Below, piece after piece: positions 22,930-35,603 of a stretch of 64,000 nt of DNA. Location of the stretch: positions 7,996,479 through 8,060,478 of the forward strand of contig NC_068977.1 in the NCBI RefSeq assembly GCF_016808095.1, read 5' to 3'. The translations under genes and the position numbers were made by a program. How positions within the stretch are numbered: position 1 is the first letter of the stretch; the number at the start of each line of letters is the position of its first letter. The DNA is from Vigna angularis. Taxonomy: Eukaryota > Streptophyta > Magnoliopsida > Fabales > Fabaceae. The notes below the pieces were generated by a model that did no database searches, had not been told where the DNA came from, and worked only from the letters and a program-made list of their open reading frames with translations.

Positions 22930-25050
22930 ATTACATCTCGTCATAACACATCACAATGTTTTAAAAAGTTTTTTAATTAGGTATTTCAGTGTTAATTATC
23001 CGATTTGGGAAAGTTAACCAGATTACAAAAGCCAAATTTTGAAGGTGGGTTGAATATTGAATCAGTGAATAAGATTTATGTTACAGGTTAAGCAAACTGC
23101 AACACGAGGAATTTCATTTAATAAAGAACATGTAAGAGCGGGATCAATTATTCGCCCGCCCAAAAATTAACTTTTTCTTTCTTTCATATTATTCTTATTT
23201 CTTGGGAAAAATAAATGAAAATTTTGAATATTCTTTATATAATCTTCTTGCAAAATGACTGTTGGACATAGAGTTGACTTCTTGATAAATTTCTTAATAG
23301 CTTTTCTAGTAGCTGATCAAACTCATGTCTACTTTGTAGGGTGTTAGTGCTTTCTTTATGTGTAAGTGGCATCTGAATTCAAAATTCAATTTCAAATACT
23401 ATATTCTTATTTTTGTGATATTTCATAATTTTTTAGAATAAATTATGATAACGGCTTCAAAATTTTAACTTTAATTTCTGGTTCGTCATAATTTTGATTG
23501 CAACCATTGGTTGCAACAATTTGTTTAAGATATCTCTATAGTACTTGTATGGAATAAGAACAAAATTTTATGAATAAGAAACTTTTCTATAACTAAGTAT
23601 TTTTAAATAACTTTTCTCTCTTCAAAACGCCTCCATAAGTGATATTATTCATCTCTTATTGAGAAGTTGTAGTATGCTCTCACTTGTCTGTTGATTTTAT
23701 ATATCATGACAAGAGAAAAACACCTGAGACGAGACATTGATACACCTACTGACTCGAACTCGAATTTTTCTAGCACCAGGGTTTTGTTTAAATTAGAGAA
23801 TTTTGAGAGACCGAAATAGGAATGGTCTCAAAGCTTCATCGATAGAACGAATTAGGCTATAGATAACATGATTCCTATAAGGAGAGCAAATAAGAGAAAA
23901 TCTTTTTAATTCTAAAATTTTATAAAGTTGTCAGAGTATTTTATTTACCATGTGATATCATATAGCAAAATATATTAAAAGTAATGTTTTAAAAGTCCCG
24001 TACTAAAATCTAATATACGATGACACCTTTTATAGTTTTATCCAATGATAAAAAGATGTGTTAAATAAATGTACTATTAAAGTTTTTTTTTTAATTTCTT
24101 GTTAATATACAAATAATATTAAGATTAAATAAAATATTTGTTAAACTATTTAAAAATATTGAAAACATTAAGTAGTTTAAACATGTATTAAAGACAAAGT
24201 GGTTCGTGATCTTACTCGCGAGTTCAGATATTTTGTTGATTTTGGTGTTATTTTTCTTAGACGTCTTTAAATACACTCGTTTTAATACATTAAATATTAA
24301 AGCATATTAACAACTTTATTTTAAAGATACAACACACAAGAACCCAATAGAGAATCGAACCATATTTAAGTTATAAAATATATTCTTCCATTTTCAACTT
24401 TTTTAATTTTAAATGTAAAACGCATTATATAAAAGGACAACAAAAATATATAATATTTAGGGTAAGAACGAAATGAGTATCACAAAGATTATCCCATAAA
24501 AAAAATTTTATCTAGAACTTATTTAAATAAATGAAAGAACAAATAGACAAACTCTCAAAATCTCAAGGACGCAAAAGTTTAATCGCTTTTTTTAATGATT
24601 TACGGGACTCTAACTATTCGCATAGGAAATTAAATCTAAAGCAATAAACAAATTAAAATTACAAATTGGAATCGAAATGAAGAATAAACAAAAATGGTAA
24701 AATGATGAATATCTCTAATAAATCTATATTAAGCATGGAACATAAGAAAATAGAAGGCAAGTAAGATAATTTTTAGTACCCTCTTCACTGAAAACCTGGC
24801 ATTTAATTTCTCTTAACTTTACAAAACTTTGCACTACAAATTCATCTTCAACAAATAAGCATATATACATTTGAAAAAGCAAAACAAAAAGAAAAGCCCT
24901 TTTCAGCTTTGAAGGCTTCTTCTATCATACAACATATAAATGGACTCAGTGATCACAAGTTGTTGAATTTCATATACTTTCTTTAGGAAGCTAGAAACCC
25001 AAATGAGAAAGAAAAAGCAACGTGAATGTAAAAGAGCTAAAAATGAGTAT
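22930..25050. other. AT-rich intergenic region
   Basis: No recognised coding or RNA gene. Short open frames lack domain features. The end nearest 25050 should be the 3' UTR of the NIK-like gene. Confidence 0.5.
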
Positions 25051-25057
25051 GAAAAAT

Positions 25058-28000
25058 TCACCTGGGGCCTGAGAGTTCCATTGCTTGGACCAACAAAGAA
25101 GAGTCATCAGTGAGGTCAGAATACCTATCTGATGAAGAGAGTTCATGTGGTTTGTTGCATTTGCTGTTGTCAGCACTTTGAGAAGCTTCCCATTTCTCTG
25201 CAAGACCATCACCTTCAAGCATGCGTACAACTTCTGACATTCTAGGCCTGTGGCCAGGAAGATATTGTGTGCACAAGAGTGCCACTTGAACAATTTCCTC
25301 AAGCTCAATCCTGTCATAGTTGCTCATCAGATCCTTGTCCACAAGCAACTCAAGCTTCTTCTCTTGATGGATTTTCCGTACCTGAGAGTCAATATGTCAA
25401 TACTGTTTGTTTGATTCTTGTTCCAATACACAATATAGAAGCAAAAATATTGAAAACATGTAGGATATGTTCGACTGAAATTTAGTCCAAACACATCCTT
25501 ACTACTTTGAAAACAACATAATTTACTGTAATGTAGTTGTTCTTGACTCTGATTAAAGGATGTTCGAGGAAAGAAAATAATTTACTCAAATGTAGTAGGT
25601 GTTCTATTTGATGGATTTTCTATGAAAAGAACATGTTGGTTACTTTTGACAGTTGGTGATTGTGCTTCCAAACTCACGTTGGACTAACAGTATGTTTAGA
25701 TACATGTTCTGAACTCACATAGACTGGCATTTTCAATGCAAGTGTTAGGATTCCAAGTGTAAATTTCCATCCTACATTGAGTAGGAATGAACATGATAAA
25801 TGGTATATTATAAGAAAGAAAACCCACAAACTTATTCTCTTAAGGTTTTAGGTTAGATACGGTGTCTTAACCTTATGGCTCATTCGTGTCAAATCTCTTT
25901 AGTGTTTCCTTTTGCAGTTATCCAAAAGTAAGAACAAGTACTTATTTTAACTTTTGGAAAAACCAAATTGTTTTGAGAAAAAAATCAAACAAAATCTTTT
26001 TGAGGAAAAAGAAGAATGAATGAGTTAAGCTCTATTCTTAGTAAATTGCAACCATGTTCATCTAAACACAACTACCTCACCTCTTTAAAAGCACACACAC
26101 AATAACTCTTTGTGCCAACAAAAGTGGGAAAAAAGAACTTAAATGAACAACAAAGGGAAAGAGACTTACCCAATCAAGCATGGCTCCTTTTTGGTTGGCT
26201 GCTTTTCCAAATTCCAGTGCCCTCTGGCCAGTAATCAATTCAAGAAGCAGAATGCCAAATCCAAAGACGTCGGTCTTCTCAGAAGATTGCCCTGTGGAAA
26301 GATACTCTGGTGCTATATGCCCCACTGTTCCCCTCACTGCAGTTGTGACATGTGAATCTTGATGATCTAAAAGCTTAGCCAACCCAAAATCCCCTACCAC
26401 TGCCTCACAATAGTCATCAAGCAATATGTTTGCAGCCTTCACATCTCTGTGGATTATCTTTGGATCACACTGCTCATGAAGGTATAGCAGTCCCCTTGCT
26501 GCTCCTATGGCAATCTGCTTCCTTGTGCCCCAATCCAACACTGGCTTACCTGGAAATATCCATGCCTCATAGGTTAAAATTAATTAACCGTAACTCAAAT
26601 TCTTTAGAGCACAAATTGATTTTAACTTACAAGCTTCATTCATTTTACTCTCATTTAATATGTTCAAATAAAGCCCAAGTCTAATAATACACTAACCAAT
26701 TTTTATTCAAAAGCTTTGTCAGAGATGAGTCTCTATTGGGTTTTTTGGTGCTGTCCTTTGTCGAGCATTAACAATACACTGATGTTGGTACTTTAAAAAT
26801 CTTTTTAATATATTTTAAAACATAAAAATCAATATCCATCAGTGTATTTTGAAAGCACGGCAGAGGACCAATACAGAAAAATCTAGTAGAGAATCCAAAT
26901 TCGTATAAAAGAAAGTGATTTTGTCTACAATTGAACTCACCCTTGAGCCTAGAAGCAACACTGCCATTGGACATGTAAGGATAAACCAAAAGCCTTTCTG
27001 TTGGTGTCATGCAAAATCCATACAGTTTGAGGAGGTTCCGGTGCACCGCCAAGCTTATCATTTCAACTTCAGTCTGAAATTGTATATCTCCTCCAGTTGC
27101 ATTGCCATCTTTAAGCCTCTTCACTGCTACAAGAGTGCCATCTGGGAGAATTCCCTTGTAGACATGTCCAAAACCACCCTTGCCGAGGATGTTTTTGTTG
27201 CTGAAGTTGTTAGTAGCAATCTGGAGTTCACGTAGTTGGAACCTCTTCAAGTTTCCAAGGTAGACTTCTTCATGATGATGGTCTATAGTGATTCAGAATT
27301 AAGACAGATATTGGAGGAACTATTATAGTTGGACCAAATTTATTCAAAATTTGAGATATGTACTATACAACCTTAAGTATAATAAAGATGCATAATTGTA
27401 AGCTTCTACTAAAGGTTTTTTATGGGAAGTATACCTTTAACATCAAAGAATGACTTTTGTTTACGCTTGTACCTCCTCAATAGAATAAGTCCAAGACCAA
27501 AAGCTACCAAGCAGAGGAATCCAAGACTCAGACCAAAGGCAATGGCCATTTTGTGAGCCTTTGTTCTACCATATGGTAAAGCATCTATGGAAGCAAAGAG
27601 ATTTGCTATCAACATTAGTACAATTACTGTAAAAATTTATCAAAATACAAATCACAGAGTGTTGTTTGGAAAAATCATTCAATTTAAGAAATTTATTAGC
27701 AACTGTGAAGGGATCTTACTCTCAGAACTGTTCAAGTTCATCGACATGGGCATAAGTGTCATCCCATGGCAATTTTTTTCTTTTCCTGTGGTGCAGACTA
27801 AGGGGTTTCCTACAATACTGAAACAACACAAGGGAATAAGAAGAATTTGAAGTAAGTACAAAATTTTAATGCATTTTGAAGACACAGAAATACATTGATT
27901 GATGTTATCAAAGAGAAAGAAAGTTTTACCTGAAGGATTTGGCCAAAATTCTAGGTATAGGGCCACTCAGATTATTGTAGGACAAGTCACTGAATAGATA

Positions 28001-29094
28001 ATCACAAACAAGAACTCATCTTTGGAAATACAAAGAACAAAATTAATGCAGAGAGAGAAAAAGAAAATGGTCATGAAGATTACAGAAAAGCAAGCTGCGC
28101 CATGTTAGCTAGTGACACTGGGCATTCTCCATCAAAACTGTTATTATTGAGCCTCCTGAAACCATTCCAATAACCATTTATCTCAAGAAACCTGGTAGGA
28201 AACACTGACAATATTATATATTCTAAGCTTCATTCATAGCTCATAAATGCTTACAAGTACTGGAGGCTTCTCAGGTGACCCAGAGAGGGAGGAATCTCCC
28301 CATTGAAGAAGTTGTCAGAGAGATCAAGAGTTTGAAGCTTGGAAAGTTTTCCTATCTCTGAAGGGATTGAACCAGTTATGTTGTTATTTTGTAGCACCCT
28401 GAAAAGTAGTCAAAAACACCTATCTTAGTACTGATGAGACTGATAAAATTAAGAAACAACCATCTTAGAGAGTTATAGAATTCATAGTGCTTTCTGATTC
28501 TTACACAGTCTGAAGATATGTCAGGTTTCCTATGCTTGGAGATAGAATACCAGATAAATTTTGGCTGGGAATGCCCCTATACAATGCAGAACCAGGTTCA
28601 TCAAACTGTTAAAACATTTTCCAATACAAGCTTGAAACTTGTTGCTGTGGAATGTTTAACATTTTATCCTTTGTTTTGAAGAAACTATTCCAACTTGAAA
28701 ATGTAGAAGAAGAAGATTGAAGAGAGACTCACAGGCTAACAACAAGATTGTCAGGGGAACACGTGACCATATTCCAGCTGCATGGATCAACTGCATCCGC
28801 ATCCCAATTATCTAGAATACCATGGGGATCCACAAGAAAAGCTTTTATCCCGATTAAAGCTTGCACTACATCAAGAGACACACAAAGACTCAGTTCTAAA
28901 TCCTCCTCAATGAACTGATTTGAAGACATAGAATGCTAAACTTTTGCACAAATCTACGGAACTAGAAAAGACAAAAGTTCAACTTTACCTTCAAAGTTTA
29001 CTCCCTTTGGAGAGAGCAAAGCATGGGAAGAGCTCCAAAACCAGAAGAAAACCACAAAACAAAGAGCAGCTTCTCCTCCTCTTGGCTTTCCCAT
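25058..29094 (-). CDS. NIK1-like: NIK-type LRR receptor-like serine/threonine kinase (LRR-II)
   Basis: Plasma-membrane receptor kinase of the NSP-interacting kinase group, related to SERKs; NIK1 of Arabidopsis acts in antiviral translational signalling and immunity. Eleven exons: 29094-28989, 28865-28733, 28576-28505, 28398-28255, 28155-28084, 27989-27930, 27817-27720, 27584-27435, 27282-26941, 26549-26170, 25381-25058. All introns are GT-AG and the total is 1881 nt, 626 residues. The 72/144/72-nt LRR exons and 11-exon plan are typical of this group. Order: signal peptide ~1-25; LRR N-cap with [11 protein letters not shown]; about five LRRs (~80-200); membrane segment ~241-264; kinase domain from ~311 with GKGGFG (312-317), Lys333 in [18 protein letters not shown] with Asp428, and DFG at 446-448. 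The activation-loop HVTTAVRGT has Thr461/Thr462, matching the Thr pair known in NIK1. It ends with the family tail [10 protein letters not shown]. No broken motif. Confidence 0.96.
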
Positions 29095-29099
29095 TCAAT

Positions 29100-29340
29100 T
29101 GAAATATCCCAAGAACCAAACACTACGGGGAAAACACCTGATGGTAGTAGTAGTACTAAAGGATAAAGATAATGAGGCTATAACAACAGTTTTCTCAAAT
29201 GAGTGAGTGTTCTTTCTTCGCAGTGATTTTCAAAACAAGTGCAGAATCCCATTCACCAAAAATCTTGTGTCAGACCCAAGAAAATAAAACAGGCTTTTGA
29301 TAATATAAAGGGAACTAGCATAGCATGCCTGTCACAGAGG
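29100..29340 (-). promoter_or_regulatory. Likely 5' UTR and promoter-proximal region of the NIK-like gene
   Basis: The sequence upstream of the ATG at 29094 lacks open frames and includes a TATAAA-like AATATAAAGG on the plus strand near 29303 but no clear minus-strand TATA box. Transcription start not determined. Confidence 0.3.
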
Positions 29341-29344
29341 CAGG

Positions 29345-30917
29345 TTCTTTAAACGAAGATAATGTGTTGTTATGCCCTTAAAAATGAACCAATTGAAGGT
29401 AAATTCAAATGACACATGGCAGGGAGAGAATATGGCAAGGACATAGTTGGCAATTCACTTGAGCCTTCTTAATCATGCACTTGCCAAGGAAACAAAAAGA
29501 GCTTTAACAATTATTTATTCACACCAGAGTAAGAAAAGCCAAAGAAGCACACTGGACAATGAGAGAGACAATTATATTTTAATCGTATGAGTGAACATCA
29601 TACAGATTCACATCAAACCATGGCATTTTTTTCCTCTTGTTTTGGTGTAAAAGGGGTCAAAAATCAAAATCATTGCTTATTTTATTCACCTGTTACAGTA
29701 TGCATTTGCCTAGATATGGGCACCTGCAAGCTACAAGCTTTGTGGTGTGCTGAATTGCTCAGAAAACTTAACCTATAAATTGATTAACTTATGTATTAGA
29801 TGGTAATATATGTGCTTGGGGCTATGAAGAATCCAACATTCTCTGGGTTTGGCCATTGAGTAAAGTTCCAAAACCCCAAAATTTATAAATCAAAAGTATT
29901 GAGAATGTGAGAATCTCGAGGAAGTGGGGTTTATGGGGGACTCGAAATTGATGATGGATTTGGCCACCCACTCTACCATGACCCCATGAATATCTCTTTG
30001 TTGGCTTTCTGCTAAGTTGCTTTTCTTATATTTCTGCTAAGTTGGATTCACACAACATCATCAACAATTCCAAGTATAATGACATGGTTTCTGATATGTT
30101 TACAGAGGTTAATGATAAAGTGTAGTTTAAGATATTTACCACAAAATATCAAATTGTAGAACAATAAGATAAGCTTAGCAAATTTCAGATTACCTCAAAT
30201 TGATATATTCCATCAGAAAAAGAACCATTCTCTTAGATTTGTTCAAAAGTGGTAAATTTTTGAACAGTAAAAGCTGCCACCCTTCTCACTCCTTTCAAAG
30301 AACCACACATAATTTTCCATTAATCATGTTTCTTTCTTTTTGATATCAAGTCAAGTCCACTTCATCCTCATCCTCATCCAAGAAGCATGCTCAATTATAG
30401 TGGGACAAAGTTCTTTTGCCTTTATTCTTGCATCAAGAAAAACAAATCTTCCATCTATAACTTCTTACATCCTTTTAATATTAAATATTGTTACCATCAT
30501 GCTGAAATACTTTTAGAAAATAAGTTTTGTGAGTTTTTTTTTATATATCTAGATTTTGACTTATTTGTATTTTATGCAAGATTTTCTGTTCATATCTGAA
30601 TCCAAAAATCATTATCATATAAAACCAATATCTTTAAATTCAATTGCTGTGTAAATTATATTAATAACTCTAACAGATTTAAACTTTCATGGTCCATTTG
30701 TTTAAGTATGATTTACCCTATTCTAATGTTCTTTTTTTACTAAGATGCAAAAATGTTCATTCTGTCTATGTTTTAATTTTTGAATTAAAATATATGTTTA
30801 TGTTTTTGGTTAAGATAATATTAGTTGTTTTTTATCAATTCTTTTTTACTTTTCATCTCATTTTAACTTATTTGAATTCTATTTATTTATTGGGAATTTG
30901 AAACTTTAGTGTCTATT

Positions 30918-31007
<90 letters not shown>

Positions 31008-33480
31008 GAGGTGTGTAAAATAGTTTTACTAAAGAATGTTTTGTTATTTATTTCTCGGGAAGACCCAAGAAAATTTGGTAATTTGAATTGTTAACAAGTT
31101 GGTATATAAAATTAGAAATTATTAAGTTAAATGTTAGTGACGGAGCTTAAAAGGCTTACAAGAGATTTTGACAGCCAATTTTTTTCTATATGAAAAATAA
31201 TAAATACATAAAAGTTTGTTTTGAATTTTAATATATTTTATATTATCAAAAATTTTATATATTTATTTTAATTCTTCCAAATTTATTTTAAAAAGATATT
31301 AAAAAGATTCGAACTAGTGTATCTTAAACAAGTTTATATAAAATATCATAAAAATAATCTCAACTTAAAACTTTAAAATAATAATTTTATAAATACTTTT
31401 ACTTATATATTATTAATTTTACTTATTTTTACTTATTCTAAGAAAAACTATTGTTTTCATCTAATGATGCATTAGAATTCATTATTATTGAATATTGAAT
31501 TTTACTAAATGACTTGCAAAATTTTAATCCAAGTCTAATTTTGTTGTGTCTCAAACCAATTTCAAATTTTTAACCCATTAATAAATAAATAAAAAAACAA
31601 ACTATAAATCAAATAAATTTATTAAAATAAGGTTACTGTTTCTAGATAAGGACCTATATGGTTTACTTTTACCTTATTTGTAACTCCAAGTACATATTTA
31701 TCACTTATCAAATTGAAATTGTACTCCAACAATTACAACAAATGGAAATTGTACAAGTTTATATAATTACATGTCATGTCTATTTTGGTACAATAATTTA
31801 TTATAAAAATTTAATAATCAATTTCAACAATACTCTCAAATCTAAATGATTGATGTACAATTTTCACAAACGACAAAAGAAAAAGGAAAAAAAAAATGAG
31901 AGTATTGGGTTGGTGAAATTAGGTTAGAAAATGGACATTGATCTATAAAAACTGATTAGATTAGGTTGATCCGTGAAAAAAAAAAAATAAGTCACTAATC
32001 ATAATCTGTTTCCTATTAGCAGGTCATGGGATTGGTTTATTATTATTATTATTTTTTTCAATTTTTTAAACTTTTTATTTTTAAAATTTATATATAAATA
32101 AATATTAAAAATATATTTAATCATATAGAATATTTTATAAATTTTTAATTTATTAGTTAAAATTACAACTAATAATTGAAATTTAAATTAATAATTGAAA
32201 TTTAATTGATAACTGTTAAATACTTAAATTATAATACTATTATATATTTAGTTTTTGAAAAATATAATATAAAATTTTAGTCTTTTAAATTAATTTTTAC
32301 TTTAGTTTTTAATTTAAAAAAAAGTTAACAGATCAAGCTAAATTAGTTCACATTTTGATTCATCAAATTAATAAAAAAGATAGACCGAACCAAAATGGAT
32401 TGAGAGATTAAAATTCTTAATACAATTCATCCACTTTGAATAGTTAATGGGCTAGTTTGTCGGATATCAATCCGTTTTATCCTCTGCAATTTCTTTCAAT
32501 CTCATTTTTTCAAATTATGTTATAAAATCTTAAAATTATACTGGTGAACTTCAATTTTATCTTTCAAATTTTAAAAAGTATTTTAATTACTCAAATTTTA
32601 AAAAAATACACATTTGTAAATCAAAGTAATGAATTTTCAAGCAAAAATATTTATACTTTTTAAATATTATAGAGTAAGGTTTAATTTATTTTTCCAAAAA
32701 AGTATATATCTGTCATATTCAATCCCTTTCTCATTAATAAAACATTCATTTTAGCTTCTATGCTTTTAAAAACATATAATGTAATCATTTTAATGGTTTA
32801 GTTTACACATAATTAATATAGTTAATAATAATTTATAAAACTAACAGTGTAAATTTCAACAGGTAAAAGAATTTTATTATTAGATATTCAAAGAACTCAA
32901 TCAAGCCCTTGATTATTAATAATGATACTAAATTAAACCAAATATAGGAATAGTAGTATATAAAGGTAAGTAAGTAATTGAGAAACTATAAAATGGTATT
33001 ATTTGAATTTTAGAAAGTCAAATATTTATAAAAAAAAGAGTTAAAGTAAGATTTATGTCCAACTTTTGGAGAATAAGTAATAAATATATGTATCTTAGAA
33101 GATGGGTGAAGATGTGTAATAAATGGCGATTCCTTTGAAAACAATGATTTGCTCCTACAACACTGATAATGGTGTTGCTATGAATTGGTAGTCACACCGT
33201 CAAAGGAACATTTGCTTTGGACAATAATTAAACTAAGTTGTTTTTAAGATAGACAAACCCCACATGTACTCCACTATCATATTGTCATATGATATATACC
33301 CATCTCGTACAAACCTTTTTCACATCAATTAATTGCAACCAATTTTCTATAGTAAATGCATATTCATGGATAAGAGTTTATCACTTATTTTTTATCAGAC
33401 AAATTTGAGTGGTACTATATAAAATTCTATCTTATGGTAAAAATGTAATGTAAAATGAGATATTGTCTGAAATGTATTGA
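29345..33480. other. AT-rich intergenic region between the NIK-like gene and the CACTA element
   Basis: It contains the (AT)n microsatellite at 30920-31003 and long A/T-rich low-complexity stretches. Around 31900-32500 there is inverted-looking wording (GGGTTGGTGAA..AGGTTGATCC and CCGAACCAAAATGGATTGAG) that may be an eroded MITE; ends could not be fixed. No gene recognised. Confidence 0.4.
30920..31003. repeat. (AT)n microsatellite, ~84 bp
   Basis: Uninterrupted TA dinucleotides. The Tyr-Ile open frame across it is an artefact. Confidence 0.97.
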
Positions 33481-33482
33481 TA

Positions 33483-35603
33483 CAGTGAAGAAAAATTGAT
33501 AGCGGTTACTTTTAACAATACGTTTCGATTTTCGAACCGAAATATGTACTGATAAGGTAAAAAGGTAGAGACTATTGGTCTCGGTTCCAACCGAAGTAAT
33601 ATGTCCAAAGTTTCTGTTTTGGTTCCTTTACACCCGAAGTAGTAAGGAAGAAAAAAAATGTTATGCATATTTACATCACATAATGTTTAAAGCATAATGT
33701 AAAAAGTCTAATAACTAATAACTATAAATCAACTAATAATTACGCACTATTGTATAATCTAATTAAACACTTTGCAAGTGTCTTTCTTAGGAATGTAAGT
33801 AGCTTCTTCGGAAGTGGAGTAGGAGTCCTAAATCCCTACACAAGATACATGATATTAATTAGTGTATATGAATTTTAAATGATGGAGAAAAACAAAATTC
33901 ATTAAATCTAAATATTATCGTTTCCCAGCTTCTTGTAATATGGGCACAAATAATGTGTGTCATATAATACATTAAGTAGTATCCACACTTATATGACTCA
34001 CTTTGTCTCTCACAATGTAATATTTCATCATAGTTGTAAATGGTTAGTGAAAATCATTAAAAGAAAACAACTATAAGAAAGTATGACTTTAGCATATGTC
34101 AAACCTTGAGAGCCAATCATGCAAGCTTTTTATTGTTAGCATTTGATCTCCTAGACAACATCATACGTGTTGCAATGAAACTATTAAAAAAAGGCTTTAA
34201 CATTCATTTATATAACAAAAAAAGTCCAAACATTGAGGTTCTTACCAATCAACTACTTGTCTGAGATGTTTGGGATGAGACTTGTGCAATGAGAAGAACC
34301 ACACAACAAAGCTCTCTAGTATGGAAACAATAAGTAGCTGCTAATGGTGTCTGAAATTGATAATAACTTAATTGTTATATATTAAAATCACATATGAAAC
34401 TTTGAAGTTAACAAACTTCACTTACCCAAATATATAAGGGATAAAATATATCTCCTTTCCACTTGCAAATATGTTGGTGAGGTATGTTTGGATATCATCA
34501 AATTTATTTGCATCGTGAGTGACTTGATGATCAATGAACCCATAGACATCATTGTACCCCAAGTTGTTACTTACACCAAACATATACCTGAAATCAAAAT
34601 TTACATTTGATATAAGTATACTTGATATAAAAATCAATTTTATATAAATAATTGCTCATAGACTTACATTATTCATAGTTGAATTAATGTAATATTCAAC
34701 TCTTCTCTTCTTGACACAAGCTCCTTGACATCTTGACTATGCATGTATATTAGGACCTTAGAGCCTCTCCCAAATACATTAGGATCATATTCAACCTTCA
34801 TAGGCTCATTTGCAATGATGGCACAAAGTTGTTGCAATGCACCAAGAGGATTTGTCCTCAGATAAATGAATCTTCTCCTGTCCATGCATTTGTTGTTATA
34901 TGGAAAAATAGGATAAGTTTCGACATCAATAACATGTAAAATTTAAAATTGAGAAATGTAAAGTAGGAGTCCATACCGGAGGGTCAGAAATAGAACCAAC
35001 AAAGTATTTAGGCCAAGCAACAAGAGATTGGAATGTTTGTGCCATAGTGAAAATCTCATATGTGAGTAGAGGAACTGAGACATATGACATGATAATGTCG
35101 TCTACTGAGACCTTGACCTCATCCACGAGCTACTAGCACTATCCTGGTACCATCTAAAACGTATAACAAACATGGAGAAGCGTCGTCCATGTCGTCCCTT
35201 GGGACGGTTGGGGCTGAACAACTTCCTTTTCCGCTTCTCCCTATTACAGTAAATGTTGAACAACCGAGGCCATAGACCCTGCATAGAGATTTTGTTAGGT
35301 TCCAGATGGGGAATGTCAGTGGGCGTAAGGTCTATGGCCTCAGTTCTGAAAACAAACAAGGCCATATGCCTTGCACATAAATTTTGGTCAGATTCCAAAG
35401 GGGGAATGTCAATGGGTGCAGAGGTGCTTGGCATCGGTTGATTTGGGAACCGAGGCCACAAAGCATCTACGACTTCGATTGAGCTGGGAACTGAGACATA
35501 TACTTTTGCGAAAATTTCAAAAATTTCACTGCGTCATTTTATGCTTCGGTTTTGATAAACCGAAGCATAAAGGGCACGTTAATATCTCCTTTTTTTACTA
35601 GTG
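33483..35603 (-). mobile_element. Defective CACTA (En/Spm-like) transposon with Ulp1-like remnants
   Basis: Read on the minus strand it starts CACTAGTAAAAAAAGG at 35603 and has subterminal CGGTT/AACCGAAG words at both ends (33510-33640 and 35240-35570). The plus-strand left end is placed at the degraded CAGTGAAGAAAAATTG near 33483. The inside carries fragments of the second CACTA ORF type ending in a Ulp1-like cysteine protease region. I saw no DDE transposase, so it is non-autonomous. A 3-bp target duplication was not confirmed; the left boundary is approximate. Confidence 0.65.
34246..35126 (-). pseudogene. Ulp1-like protease ORF remnant of the CACTA element
   Basis: Minus-strand pieces in order: 35126-34926 (VPLLTYEIFTMAQTFQSLVA, then WPKYFVGSISDPP), 34885-34673 (NPLGALQQLCAIIANEPMKV), 34637-34422 (DVYGFIDHQVTHDANKFDDI, then GKEIYFIPYIFG), and 34348-34246, reading H-stop-QLL then VVWFFSLHKSHPK. 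In related transposon proteins the catalytic His is followed by Trp, and here that codon is TAG, so the catalytic segment is interrupted. Pieces are separated by intron-like or decayed spacers. Ulp1-type proteases of plant transposons are known from CACTA and MULE (Kaonashi-like) families. Confidence 0.6.

Noticed and set aside
30909..31094. Tyr-Ile repeat protein
   Set aside because: Translation of the (AT)n microsatellite.
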